From NCBI GenBank assembly GCA_020073565.1, contig JAIQEY010000003.1, positions 140,251 through 204,250 on the forward strand: a stretch of DNA of 64,000 bases, written 5' to 3'. Shown in pieces: positions 1 through 9,178 of this stretch. How positions within the stretch are numbered: the stretch's first letter is position 1; every line of letters starts with the position of its first letter. The notes beneath the pieces were generated by a model. The model was not told the origin of the DNA, made no database searches, and saw nothing but the letters and a program-made list of their open reading frames with translations. The position numbers and the translations under genes were made by a program. Source of the DNA: Terriglobia bacterium (GTDB lineage Bacteria > Acidobacteriota > Terriglobia > Terriglobales > Acidobacteriaceae).

Positions 1-723
1 CCGAGGATCCAGGCGAAAGTACTCCCGATTGGCCCAGACATCGGCGCTGTCAAGCGCTACGTAGATCGGAATGTCGCCAAGGATACGGACCCCGTTGCGA
101 TGCGCATGGGTGCGGAGATCCGTCCACTGGCGAAAGAATTCAAACTGCCAATATTGATTCGCCTGAACTTCCTTTTGCAGGCGCTCGCGCCACTCACGCA
201 GGGTGTCCGGCCGCCGAGATGCGACCGCTTCGGGCCACTGGTTCCAGATGAGTTTGCTGTCCCGGTCTTTGTAAGCCATGAACAACGCGAAATCATCGAG
301 CCAGTTCGCGTTATTGCGGCAGAAATCCGCGAAGGCCCGCTTCTGATCGCCGACAGCAGACCGCAAGAACCGCTCTGCCGCTTTCTTGAGCAGCGGCATT
401 TTCCAGCGGATCAACGGACCAAAGTCCACAGTATCTGCGCCCGAGTTCGGCGAATCCCGCACTTCGAGCGCCCCCAGAACGCCGCCCTCCACTAACTTCT
501 CCAGGCTGATCAGAAGAGGATTGCCGGCATAGGCCGAGAAGCACTGGAAGGGAGAATCCCCGTAGCCGGTCGGATTCAGCGGCAGTACCTGCCACACTTT
601 CTGCCCCGCAGCTCTGAGAAAATCGACGAACGCATAAGCTTCAGGCCCGAGTTCGCCGATCCCGAACCCGCCCGGCAAGGAGGTTGGGTGCAACAGGACG
701 CCACTGGAGCGCGGGAATTTCAT
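1..723 (-). CDS. malQ: 4-alpha-glucanotransferase, 5' part (runs off window)
   Basis: Amylomaltase (GH77) moves maltodextrin segments between alpha-1,4-glucans in the cytoplasm during glycogen or maltodextrin use. Translated on the minus strand from the ATG at 723, the frame stays open to base 1, giving 241 residues of a protein usually about 500 long. The N-terminus carries the family hallmark RSSGVLLHPTSLPGGFGIG, followed by WQVLPLNPTGYGDSPFQCFS and, close to the window edge, GDIPIYVALDSADVWAN, all typical of MalQ. The catalytic acids lie further on and are not visible. The gene is divergent from the nucleotidyltransferase at 846. The ribosome binding site is weak. Identity is confident; only the length is unknown. 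Confidence 0.9.
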   Translation of the reverse strand, partial: MKFPRSSGVLLHPTSLPGGFGIGELGPEAYAFVDFLRAAGQKVWQVLPLNPTGYGDSPFQCFSAYAGNPLLISLEKLVEGGVLGALEVRDSPNSGADTVDFGPLIRWKMPLLKKAAERFLRSAVGDQKRAFADFCRNNANWLDDFALFMAYKDRDSKLIWNQWPEAVASRRPDTLREWRERLQKEVQANQYWQFEFFRQWTDLRTHAHRNGVRILGDIPIYVALDSADVWANREYFRLDPR

Positions 724-845
724 CTTCGCTTCTGGCCGACTGGGTTGCCGACCGGGCTCCCAAGCATAGCGCAAAGCCGGTCATCGCGGAGAGAATCGTA
801 ACCACCTTTTCAGAGTCGATGAAAGACAGTAGAAAGGAGCGAGAC

Positions 846-1655
846 ATGCCAAATCGCCACCGCGACCTTATGGAATCGAAATCACGGCCGTACCTCCAGC
901 ACCTGGCACAGCGCTTTGCGGAGTTCCCGTCTGTCGTCGCCGTGGTATTGGCCGGTTCGCATGGCGGGGGAACAAGCGACCTGGAATCGGATTTTGATAT
1001 CTACGTGTATGCCTCCGCCGAAGTCCCCGTGGAATTCCGCCGAGATCTACTCGGTGACGATGCGGAGATCGACAACCGCTTCTGGGAGCCGGGAGACGAG
1101 GCGGTCGATGCCTCGTCCGGTCTGAGGCTTGACATCATGTACCGCTCTCCCACGTGGATCGAAGACCAGCTCGATCGAATCTTGGTGAGACACGAAGCCG
1201 CCATTAGCTACACAACTTGCTTTTGGTTCAACGTTCTTCATTCCGAACCGCTGTTTGATCGGGGAGGCTGGTTTCAACAGCTGCAGAAGCGTGCCAACAT
1301 TGCGTATCCGGACGAGCTCCGACGCGCTGTGATCGCAAAAAATTGGCCGATCCTTCGCCGGAACCAGTCATCCTATCGCCGGCAGATCGAAATCGCGCTG
1401 CGGCGCGGAGATGGGGTCAGCGTTCAACACCGCGTCACGGCTTTGCTGGCCAGTTTTTTCGATGTGTGGTTTGCCCTTGAGCGGCGACCTCATCCGGGCG
1501 AGAAGCGTCTCCTCACTCAGGTGCCGGAGCGGTGGGCATCGCTCGTGCAGGGCGTGCTGAACGCTGAGGGCACTGCTCTTCTCCAGAACATCGACGGGCT
1601 GATCGATCCGCTGGATGCTCGGCTCGCGGAGGAAGGATTGTTGCGGTTGAGATAG
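846..1655 (+). CDS. Nucleotidyltransferase-fold protein with DUF4037-like C-terminus
   Basis: 269 residues. The start is the ATG at 846 because an AAGGAG box lies just upstream; the frame is open further 5' but has no such support. Residues 37-51 (GSHGGGTSDLESDFD) are the GS...DxD motif of the polymerase-beta nucleotidyltransferase superfamily, with Asp49 and Asp51 as the expected metal ligands. The C-terminal half, about 150-260, is helical with RRQIEIALRRGD and resembles DUF4037. Such proteins transfer a nucleotide to small molecules such as aminoglycosides, or to proteins. No partner gene is adjacent, so the substrate is not predictable. It is not an obvious MNT/HEPN toxin pair because no HEPN ORF follows. 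Confidence 0.8.
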   Translation: MPNRHRDLMESKSRPYLQHLAQRFAEFPSVVAVVLAGSHGGGTSDLESDFDIYVYASAEVPVEFRRDLLGDDAEIDNRFWEPGDEAVDASSGLRLDIMYRSPTWIEDQLDRILVRHEAAISYTTCFWFNVLHSEPLFDRGGWFQQLQKRANIAYPDELRRAVIAKNWPILRRNQSSYRRQIEIALRRGDGVSVQHRVTALLASFFDVWFALERRPHPGEKRLLTQVPERWASLVQGVLNAEGTALLQNIDGLIDPLDARLAEEGLLRLR

Positions 1656-1951
1656 AAACGGCCTGTCTCGGGTCACATCCCAGTTGGCGCAAGGCGGCGG
1701 GTCCTGGAGGGACCTCTGATAATAGCCCGCCAGTTGAATGGCGGGATCGACGCGCTGAGATTACTCGCGAGTGCCACAGGCACGGCTGACTGGCACATTC
1801 CGCCTCGAACATCAGTCATCCCTGACGGGACTGGTTCAGCCTGAGTTGGATCCCCGGCGCTGAAGCCCGGGCTGTTTTCAGCCGGCCCTTGGCGGGACTG
1901 GGTGATCAATGGCGTTTTCGAGGAGTTCTGGCCACGAGATGCAAACCGCTC
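1656..1951. repeat. Intergenic hairpin-rich repeat, no gene seen
   Basis: No convincing coding frame lies here. From about 1717 to 1890 the DNA is a string of short inverted repeats, for example CCCGCCA-N-TGGCGGG near 1718-1735 and CCCGGCGCTGAAGCCCGGG near 1852-1870. The GCTGAAGCC core is shared with the repeats at 12810-12878 and 20674-20741. The nucleotidyltransferase and VWA genes converge on this gap, so a transcript-end role is possible. Confidence 0.55.
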
Positions 1952-3091
1952 TTACCGATCGGCGTAGTACCCGTCGCGTGTTTGAACAGACAGATCTTTG
2001 CCTTTTGCCGTTAGCTGAATCCTGTGATATCCCTCGGCTGACTCCTGTTTATCGGGTGTGTAGCCCAGGTTGTACTGTGTACGCAGTTCCTCAGCAATGC
2101 TGGTATAGATTTGAGCAACCGTTTCCTTCTTGGAAACTTCGAAGAGTCGTCCACCCGTTTCCTTGGAGATTCGTTCCAGAATCTTCTTTCCGTCTGTCCG
2201 TGCTTCCTGCGAAGGACGCTGCCCGCCGCCCCTTCCACCTCGTCCGCCGCCTCCGCCCGGCCAACCACCGCCGGGGTAGCCACCACCGCCACCCGGCCAA
2301 CCTCCTCCCATGCCGCCGTGTCGTTGATGCTCGTACCCACCCCGGCTGGACTGAGTGTCCTTGAACAGAATGGAGTAGACCACCGCGTCGGCGCGCTGGG
2401 CCGCTTCAATCGCGCTTTCTAACGACTTCTTGCTGCCACGATCGACGCCGTCGGAAAGAATGATGAGCGCTTTGCGCCCCTGCTGCTTCTTCATCAACTC
2501 GTCCGACGCCAGGAACACTGCATCGTAAAGCAGCGTGCCGCCACCTCGATGCATGCCTCGCTCACCGCCGGACGGTGGCTGTCCGTTGTCATCAGATCGT
2601 TCACGATCCCGTGGCGGCGTTTGCAGGGCATCCAGTGCCTTCTGAAGTAAGTCGCGCGACGAGGTCAGGTCCTGCAGTAGTTCCACCTCTCGATCAAAGT
2701 GGACGATGAATGCCTTGTCTTTTTCTTGTGCGAGCATCTGGTCGAGAAAACTCCGGCTCGCGTTCCGCTCTTCATCAAGCACGTTCCTTTGGCTCAGACT
2801 CGTATCCACCAGCAGACCGAGGGTCAGCGGAAGATTGGCTTCCTGCGAAAAATACTTGATCGTCTGCGGACGGCCATCTTCCTGGAGAGCAAAATCGTCT
2901 TTGGTCAGATTGCGAACGATCTGGCCGTGCTTGTCCCGCACGGTGACGGGCAAGGTCACCACCTTCACATCGACCGACAATGTTGCCGCGGCCTCTGGCC
3001 TCTCCGGCGACTGGGCAAGGAGCGGCAGGCCCGCCAACCCAACCACCAATTCACAGACCAGAAACTTCCGCAGATAGCTAACCAATCGCAT
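1952..3091 (-). CDS. Secreted VWA-domain protein (acidobacterial VWFA-related type)
   Basis: 379 residues with a signal peptide (about 1-26, ending LLAQ). Residues 40-85 hold the stretch VTLPVTVRDKHGQIV...LTKDDFALQEDG that precedes the VWA fold in the acidobacterial VWFA-related family. The MIDAS motif DTSLS is at 96-100, with a later Thr (GGTLLYD) and Asp (ILSDGVD) as expected for metal binding. Between roughly residues 253 and 292 there is a glycine/proline/tryptophan-rich low-complexity tract, inserted before the last part of the VWA domain. It probably acts in protein adhesion outside the cytoplasmic membrane; the ligand is unknown. It is divergent from the DUF5666-like/TonB-receptor pair, whose receptor carries a similar Gly-rich tract. 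Confidence 0.9.
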   Translation of the reverse strand: MRLVSYLRKFLVCELVVGLAGLPLLAQSPERPEAAATLSVDVKVVTLPVTVRDKHGQIVRNLTKDDFALQEDGRPQTIKYFSQEANLPLTLGLLVDTSLSQRNVLDEERNASRSFLDQMLAQEKDKAFIVHFDREVELLQDLTSSRDLLQKALDALQTPPRDRERSDDNGQPPSGGERGMHRGGGTLLYDAVFLASDELMKKQQGRKALIILSDGVDRGSKKSLESAIEAAQRADAVVYSILFKDTQSSRGGYEHQRHGGMGGGWPGGGGGYPGGGWPGGGGGRGGRGGGQRPSQEARTDGKKILERISKETGGRLFEVSKKETVAQIYTSIAEELRTQYNLGYTPDKQESAEGYHRIQLTAKGKDLSVQTRDGYYADR

Positions 3092-3294
3092 TCAGCCTTA
3101 TCGCATACGTACTCGCAGCGTGTACGGCACCAGAAAAACTCCTGCCCAGTTGGGGAACATTACCGTGAGTCGGTACAGCAAACCTCCCAAGGCAGAGTTT
3201 ACTATTGATTCAGGTTTAGGCTCTCCGGCCATCGTCTCGTCCTCACACTATGCATGAGGGATGCCCATAGCGATTATCGAGTTGCAGCCCTTCT

Positions 3295-3442
3295 GTAAAA
3301 ACTCGGTCAAACGCAGTAAAGTCTTGTAAAGTCGGACCTCTGCCGAACCACTCAACATGACCTACCGTGCATCGCAGGCTCCGGTGATCGAACACCTGAG
3401 TCCTCGATTCGCCCCAATGAAACTCGAGTAAAACTTCGTAAA
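3295..3442 (+). promoter_or_regulatory. Candidate phased GTAAA operator cluster in divergent intergenic region
   Basis: The 390-nt gap between the VWA gene and the DUF5666-like gene has no ORF. It contains five same-strand GTAAA boxes starting at 3295, 3316, 3326, 3428 and 3438. Successive distances are 21, 10, 102 and 10 bp, so the boxes fall close to whole helical turns. Pairs of direct repeats 10-11 bp apart are the usual site layout for OmpR/PhoB-type response regulators. No regulator is identified, and chance cannot be excluded by eye. Confidence 0.35.
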
Positions 3443-3481
3443 CCCTCGATTGTTGCGTCTTCCGCGATGCTAGATTTAGAC

Positions 3482-4705
3482 ATGGCACAATTCTTCCAAC
3501 GAAGAACGGATGCGGCTCTGATCGTTGCCGCCGCCGTTCTGAGTCTCGCCGGTCTTTGCCGCGCTCAGGCCAAGCCCGCCACAACTAGAGACACTCAGGT
3601 CGCGCGTGCCGTCGGCACGATCAAGAACACCCAGCGCGATTCGATCACGGTGGTCCCCGACTCGGGCGGCGAAATCACTGCCACCCTGGCCCCTTCCACA
3701 AAGATCCTGCGCGTGCCGCCCGGGGAAAAAGATCTGAAGAATGCTGTCCCTCTCCCCGCGCAAGATTTGAAGCCGGGAGATCGTGTATTGGTGCGCGGAC
3801 AGGCTTCCGCGGACGGCCATTCCATCGCCGCTCTCGCGGTCATCGTCATGAAGCAAGGCGATCTGTCAGCGAAGCAACAGCACGAGCGCGAAGACTGGCA
3901 AAAACGCGGGGTCGGCGGCCTGGTGAGTGCAGTCGATCCGGCCAACGGCACGATCACGATCTCATCCGGCGGACTCGGCGCGACCCACGATATCGCCGTC
4001 CACACCACAAAAAGCACGGTCTGTCGCCGCTACGCGCCCAATTCTGTGAAGTTCGATGATGCGAAACTGTCACCCCTCGATCAGATCAAGCCCGGAGATC
4101 AGCTGCGTGCGCGCGGCACACGCAACCCGGATGGCAGTGAACTGACGGCCGAAGAAATCGTCTCCGGATCGTTTCGTAACATTGCAGGAGCCATCTCGGC
4201 CATCGACACGGCATCCAACACAATGACCGTGAAGGACACCATTGGCAAAGCGCCAGTCGTAGTAAAGGTCTCGGCCGATTCGCAGCTGAAAAAGTTGCCG
4301 CAAGAATTTGCGCAGCGGATCGCCTTGCGCTTGAAAGCCAACGCCGGCGGAAATGGCGATCAGGGCGGCGGGCCTCCGTCCTCCACAGCATCGATGGGAG
4401 GCGCCCCGGCGGGCCCAGGCTCACAGATGTCCCGCGGTGCGGGTGCACCGCAGAACGGCAACGGTCCGCCGGATTTGCAGAGATTTCTAGGCCGGCTGCC
4501 CAATAGCAGTCTCGCCGATCTGCAAAAAGGTGATGTGGTCATGATCGTCTCCACGCAGGGGGAGGATGCGGGAACCGTTACTGCGATCACCCTGCTCTCG
4601 GGTGTCGAGCCCATTCTGACGGCAGCGCCGAGTCGAGCCGCATCCACGCTTCTTTCACCGTGGTCGCTCGGCGCCCCCAGTGGCGAAGGTGAAGCCGCCC
4701 AGTAA
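3482..4705 (+). CDS. Exported DUF5666-like repeat protein
   Basis: About 407 residues from the ATG at 3482 (MAQFFQRR); an in-frame ATG at 3467 would add five residues, and neither has a strong ribosome binding site. A signal peptide (hydrophobic AALIVAAAVLSLAG, then CRAQA) is followed by three related beta-rich units beginning VGTIKNTQRDSITVV, VGGLVSAVDPANGTITIS and AGAISAIDTASNTMTVK. This is the repeat pattern of DUF5666-like domains. The C-terminal third is rich in Gly, Pro and Ala. The gene ends 48 bp before the TonB-type receptor on the same strand, so the two are probably co-transcribed. The function of the family is unknown; a periplasmic or outer-membrane accessory role is inferred from context. 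Confidence 0.8.
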   Translation: MAQFFQRRTDAALIVAAAVLSLAGLCRAQAKPATTRDTQVARAVGTIKNTQRDSITVVPDSGGEITATLAPSTKILRVPPGEKDLKNAVPLPAQDLKPGDRVLVRGQASADGHSIAALAVIVMKQGDLSAKQQHEREDWQKRGVGGLVSAVDPANGTITISSGGLGATHDIAVHTTKSTVCRRYAPNSVKFDDAKLSPLDQIKPGDQLRARGTRNPDGSELTAEEIVSGSFRNIAGAISAIDTASNTMTVKDTIGKAPVVVKVSADSQLKKLPQEFAQRIALRLKANAGGNGDQGGGPPSSTASMGGAPAGPGSQMSRGAGAPQNGNGPPDLQRFLGRLPNSSLADLQKGDVVMIVSTQGEDAGTVTAITLLSGVEPILTAAPSRAASTLLSPWSLGAPSGEGEAAQ

Positions 4706-4753
4706 TTTGGTAATTTCTGTTCGATGATCTGCCTGGAATGAAAGGGTGTAAGT

Positions 4754-7597
4754 TTGAAGTTTTCGTCATTCATCTTGTTGGTGGTTCTGATCGCTCTCTC
4801 CGCCTCCGCCCTGGCGCAGGCGCCGACCGCATCCTTGCGCGGGCAGGTCACTGATCCCTCGGGCGCTGTCGTCACCAATGCCACTGTGTCCATCGTTGTG
4901 AACGGAGTTCCGACGCATTCGGCCGCAACCAACCGCAGCGGCGTCTACGAAATTGGGAATCTGGCGCCCGGCAAATACACGGTCACTGCCAACGCACAAG
5001 GATTCGCCACCTTTGTGCAGACCGACGTGGAAGTAGCCGCCGGCCAGACCTCGCAGCTCAACATCGCGCTCGAGATCAGTGTCGAGAAGGAAAGAGTCAA
5101 CGTCGAGGAGCAGACCCCGCAAGTCGACGTCAACCCCGCCAGCAATGCCAGCGCCATCGTGCTCAGCGGAAAAGATCTTGAAGCGCTCCCCGACGATCCC
5201 GATGAATTACAGCAAGACCTGGCGGCACTCGCCGGCCCCTCCGCCGGGCCCAACGGCGGGCAGATTTACATCGATGGATTCACTGCGGGACAACTGCCGC
5301 CGAAAGAATCGATTCGTGAGATCCGCATCAATCAGAATCCTTTTTCCGCGGAATACGACAAACTCGGCTACGGGCGAATCGAAGTCTTCACCAAGCCGGG
5401 CACGGACAAGTTTCATGGACAGGTTTCAGTCGTGGGGAACAGCTCGGGACTAAACAGCCGCAATCCTTTCCTCCAGGTCGATCCGGTCACTCACACCGAT
5501 CCCTTCCAGCCCTACGACTCGGTGATCTATATGGGGAATATCGGCGGGCCGATCAACAAGAAGGCGTCGTTCTTCTTCGACGTGCAGCGGCGCAACATTG
5601 ACGAAGTCGCAGTCGTAAACGCGCCCACGCTGGGCCTGAGCGAGAGCGTGCCTAACCCGCGGACGCGCACCAACATCGCTCCGCGCCTCGACTACCAGGT
5701 CAGCCCAACCAATACGCTCACGGCCCGCTACCAGTTTTTCCGCGACACACAGGACAACGCCGGCATCGGGGGAACCGCGCTGGCGGAGGCTGGCTACGAC
5801 ACCACATCCACCGAACATACCCTACAGATCAGCGACACACAGATCCTGGGAATGAAGGCAGTCAATGAGACCCGCTTCCAGTACCTGCGCGAGAATAGCC
5901 AGCAGACTCCGTTGAGCACGGCGATCGGCATCAACGTCTTTGGGAGTTTTACAGGTGGAGGCAGCGGCGCGGGAGCAGAGACCGACCACCAGGACCATTA
6001 CGAACTACAGAATTACACTTCGGTAGCGCTGGGCAAGCACTTCGTGAAATTTGGCGGGCGCGTGCGGGCAGTGCATGAAATCAGTGTGTCCACCGCTGGA
6101 TTCAATGGCACCTATACCTTCTCGGATCTCGCGAACTACAACAGCGGCACTCCGAGCCAGTTTTCCATCAATGCAACACCGAGCGGAGCGGCGGCCAGCG
6201 TGCCCGTCACGATGGTGGACGCGGGACTGTATTTGCAGGACGACTGGAAGGTGCGTCCGAACTTTACTCTGAGTGGCGGGCTGCGCTTTGAAACCCAGAA
6301 CGCGATCCACGATCATGCGGACTGGGCCCCTCGCGTCGGTTTTGCCTGGGGGATCGGCGGAGGTGGAAAGAGCGCACCGAAAACCGTATTGCGCGGCGGC
6401 TTCGGCATTTTCTACGACCGGTTCGCCGAGGACCTGATTCTGAATGCGGACCGCCAGAACGGCGTGATACAGCAACGATACGTCGTGTCCGATCCGCCTT
6501 ATCCGACCCCGCCGCCGGTGAACACATTGCCCGCCACGACCCAGGTGATCTACCAGATCAATTCCCGGCTGCAAGCGCCTTACATCCTGCAGACCGCCTT
6601 CAGCCTGGAACGCCAGGTCACCAAGATCGCGAATGTTACGGTTTCGTATCTGAATGCGCGCGGCGTGCATCAGTTTGCGTCCCTGAACGTGAACGCCCCG
6701 CCGCCGGGCACCCCGTTCTCGTCGGGGCCTCCTCCGGACCCGACTGCCGGTCCCATCTACCAGTACGTTTCGGATGGAGTCCTCCGGCAGAACCAGTTGA
6801 TCACCAACTTCAATATCAGAGCTGGGACCAAGCTGTCCCTCTTCGGCTACTACAGCCTGAACTACGCGAACAGCGACACCTCTGGCGCTTCAAGCTTCCC
6901 GACGAATCAGTATGACTTGGGCGGGGATTACGGACGAGCTTCGTTTGATGTAAGGAATCGTGTGTTTATGGGAGGTACGGTCGGACTGCCGCATGGGTTT
7001 CGCGTGAGTCCATTTATGATTTTCACTTCCGGCTCGCCCTACAACGTCACCGTGGGCCAGGACCTGAGCAACGATTCCCTTTTCAATGACCGACCCGCAT
7101 TCGGCAGCAATCCTCCGGATGCATGCCCGTTTCCGACGGCTGCCGCTTGCGCTCACTACGTTATCCCGACCAGTGCCTACGTTCCGATTCCCATCAACTA
7201 TCTGACGGGGCCGTCCCACTTCACGTTTAACCTGCGGCTGGCGAAGACGTTCGGGTTCGGACCGGAAGTTGGTGGAAAGAACGGCGCACAGCCGGGCGGC
7301 GGCCCAGGGGGCGGCAGGCCTGGCGGCGGTGGCCCGCGCGGCGGGGGCGGTGGAGGAGGCGGCTTCGGACGCGGACCCGGCGGTGGGTTCGGGGGGATGG
7401 GGCCGGCAACCAACCGACGCTACAACCTGACGTTCAGCGTCAATGCACGGAACGTTCTGAACAGGGTGAACGCGGCAACGCCCGTGGGAGTCCTAAGCTC
7501 ACCCAATTTTGGACAGTCGATTGCATTGGCCGGCGGTCCATTCTCGAGCGCAGCGGCGAATCGCAAAATCGAATTGCAGGCGATGTTCAGCTTTTAG
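4754..7597 (+). CDS. TonB-dependent receptor-like outer-membrane protein with carboxypeptidase-regulatory domain
   Basis: 947 residues. The start is TTG at 4754, preceded by AAAGGG; a GTG at 4746 runs straight into a stop. Signal peptide 1-22 (ending ALAQA), then a CarboxypepD_reg/CNA-B-like beta-sandwich (about 25-110: SLRGQVTDPSGAVVTNATV ... PGKYTVTANAQGF), a plug-like region, and a long region of amphipathic strands expected for an outer-membrane barrel, ending in aromatic MFSF as barrel proteins commonly do. This architecture is typical of the large acidobacterial receptor family thought to import oligosaccharides or other large substrates. Residues about 840-882 form a glycine-rich tract placed inside the barrel region. 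Substrate is unknown. Confidence 0.9.
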   Translation: MKFSSFILLVVLIALSASALAQAPTASLRGQVTDPSGAVVTNATVSIVVNGVPTHSAATNRSGVYEIGNLAPGKYTVTANAQGFATFVQTDVEVAAGQTSQLNIALEISVEKERVNVEEQTPQVDVNPASNASAIVLSGKDLEALPDDPDELQQDLAALAGPSAGPNGGQIYIDGFTAGQLPPKESIREIRINQNPFSAEYDKLGYGRIEVFTKPGTDKFHGQVSVVGNSSGLNSRNPFLQVDPVTHTDPFQPYDSVIYMGNIGGPINKKASFFFDVQRRNIDEVAVVNAPTLGLSESVPNPRTRTNIAPRLDYQVSPTNTLTARYQFFRDTQDNAGIGGTALAEAGYDTTSTEHTLQISDTQILGMKAVNETRFQYLRENSQQTPLSTAIGINVFGSFTGGGSGAGAETDHQDHYELQNYTSVALGKHFVKFGGRVRAVHEISVSTAGFNGTYTFSDLANYNSGTPSQFSINATPSGAAASVPVTMVDAGLYLQDDWKVRPNFTLSGGLRFETQNAIHDHADWAPRVGFAWGIGGGGKSAPKTVLRGGFGIFYDRFAEDLILNADRQNGVIQQRYVVSDPPYPTPPPVNTLPATTQVIYQINSRLQAPYILQTAFSLERQVTKIANVTVSYLNARGVHQFASLNVNAPPPGTPFSSGPPPDPTAGPIYQYVSDGVLRQNQLITNFNIRAGTKLSLFGYYSLNYANSDTSGASSFPTNQYDLGGDYGRASFDVRNRVFMGGTVGLPHGFRVSPFMIFTSGSPYNVTVGQDLSNDSLFNDRPAFGSNPPDACPFPTAAACAHYVIPTSAYVPIPINYLTGPSHFTFNLRLAKTFGFGPEVGGKNGAQPGGGPGGGRPGGGGPRGGGGGGGGFGRGPGGGFGGMGPATNRRYNLTFSVNARNVLNRVNAATPVGVLSSPNFGQSIALAGGPFSSAAANRKIELQAMFSF

Positions 7598-7656
7598 CGC
7601 GAGAAGTCGGACCTGCTCAGCCCACAGACGCCGCCAACATTGATGGCTCTTGTGTG

Positions 7657-9024
7657 CTACGCCTTGGCGGAGCGTTCGCTGTTCGGTTTCGATCCGCTGA
7701 CAGCGAAGAATAGGATGTACAGATAGCAGAGCGCGGCGATGATCAAGGCGTACTGAATTCCCTGGCCCCAGCTCGTCTCTCCCTGGATCATCGCCGGATA
7801 ATAGTGATGGTTAATGAGATCGCCAGCTTGGCCAACGAGCCACGGAATCACTGCGCCACCCACAATTGCCATATTCATGATGCCCGAAGCGTCCCCGGTG
7901 AGCGGCCCCAGTTCGGCGATTCCCATGGTAAAGATACAGGGGAACATGATCGAGTTAAATAGACCGACGGTCAGAATCGTCCACATCGCTACGTGTCCGG
8001 TCGTAAGTACAGAAACAGTGACGAGCAAACCGGCGCAGATCGCGCTGATCGCGAGCAGTTTCCCCGGTTTGATCTTCTGCAAGAGTGCCGACCCGATGAA
8101 TCGGCCAATCATCGCACCCATCCAATACAGAGAGATGTACCGGGCCGCCAATCCCAGGGCCGCATGATAGCGCGCGGCTGCATCCGGGATGGTAGCGGGA
8201 GATATCAGGTGGCCAATATTGTCCAGTGCCAAGTAATTGGCAATCGAACTCCCAATCGCGACTTCGCCGCCCACATACACGAAAATCCCAATTGCACCGA
8301 AAATTAGATTTGGGTGTTTCCAGACCGAATCTTCGAGCTTCACGCCGATGTGGTGCTCTGCGGCCTCCATCTTGGGCAGTTTGAAAAATGCGATTGCGAC
8401 CGCCATCAGCAGTAGCACAATAGCAAAGAAATATACATAGAGCTTAACCACCGCATCCCCTTCCTGGGAGGCGCTTTGAGTTATGGCCGAAGTTGTCGTT
8501 CTGAGAATCAGGTGAGCGCCGATCCAGGGAAAAATAGTTGTCCCAAAAGAATTGAACGCCTGCGACAGGTTCAAACGGCTTGAAGCGGTCCGAGCCGGCC
8601 CCAATACCGCGACATAGGGATTGGCCGCGACCTGTAGGACAGTGATTCCGGTCGCCAAAATGATGAGAGCGGCGAGAAAGAACGGGAACGATGGAAGTTT
8701 CGCTGCAGGGTAGAAGGCAAGACATGCTACAACCATCGTCATCAGTCCCACGAGTATGGCTCGCTTGTAGCCGATCCAATCAATGATTTTGGCCGCCGGA
8801 ATCGAGAAGATGAAATAGGCCGAGAAGAACGCAGTTTGAATCAGCATGCTGGCGGCGAGTTTAATCTTGAAGACGTGCTGGACGTACGGGATCAACACAT
8901 CGTTGAGCGAGGTGAGTGAACCCCAAATGAAAAACAGGGTCGTAAGCACCGTCAGTGCAGCTCTGTAGGAATAGCCCGTATCGGCTGTCGAAACATCGTG
9001 GGATGGGACGTTAACGCTCTGCAT
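7657..9024 (-). CDS. Sugar MFS transporter, FucP/GluP family
   Basis: 455 residues with about 12 hydrophobic segments. It belongs to the fucose/glucose-galactose:proton symporter branch of the MFS, recognisable from FFIWGSLTSLNDVLIPYVQ near the N-terminus, the AANPYVAVLGP segment and SRLNLSQAFNSFGTTIFPW. The start is ATG at 9024 (MQSVNVPS), preceded by GGAGGAAAGAGG; the frame is open much further upstream but that extension would be read through the palindromic repeat at 9103-9172 and the end of fahA. It likely imports a hexose or deoxyhexose across the inner membrane. No sugar catabolic gene adjoins it, so the substrate is open. Confidence 0.88.
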   Translation of the reverse strand: MQSVNVPSHDVSTADTGYSYRAALTVLTTLFFIWGSLTSLNDVLIPYVQHVFKIKLAASMLIQTAFFSAYFIFSIPAAKIIDWIGYKRAILVGLMTMVVACLAFYPAAKLPSFPFFLAALIILATGITVLQVAANPYVAVLGPARTASSRLNLSQAFNSFGTTIFPWIGAHLILRTTTSAITQSASQEGDAVVKLYVYFFAIVLLLMAVAIAFFKLPKMEAAEHHIGVKLEDSVWKHPNLIFGAIGIFVYVGGEVAIGSSIANYLALDNIGHLISPATIPDAAARYHAALGLAARYISLYWMGAMIGRFIGSALLQKIKPGKLLAISAICAGLLVTVSVLTTGHVAMWTILTVGLFNSIMFPCIFTMGIAELGPLTGDASGIMNMAIVGGAVIPWLVGQAGDLINHHYYPAMIQGETSWGQGIQYALIIAALCYLYILFFAVSGSKPNSERSAKA

Positions 9025-9102
9025 CGACCTCTTTCCTCCGAACAAGACTACCCGTTGCTCGCCCAATTTCCTAATGGAACCGGAAGATCGTGCTGATTTT
9101 CG

Positions 9103-9172
9103 TTCGTGTACCCTTGTGTCCCTGGTGGTTAAGAAAAAAGCTGGAACCACCAAGGACACAAGGGTACACGAA
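9103..9172. repeat. Long-armed palindromic repeat, copy A
   Basis: Two 28-nt arms (9103-9130 and 9145-9172) are inverted copies with one mismatch, around a 14-nt A-rich loop. The arms begin TTCGTGTACC and end GGTGGTT before the loop. A second copy lies at 50830-50901. It sits between fahA and the MFS gene. There is no T-run, so it is not a standard terminator. Confidence 0.85.
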
Positions 9173-9178
9173 GGTTGA

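Noticed and set aside
684..845. Earlier start for the nucleotidyltransferase
   Set aside because: The extension overlaps malQ and lacks a ribosome binding site, whereas the ATG at 846 has AAGGAG.
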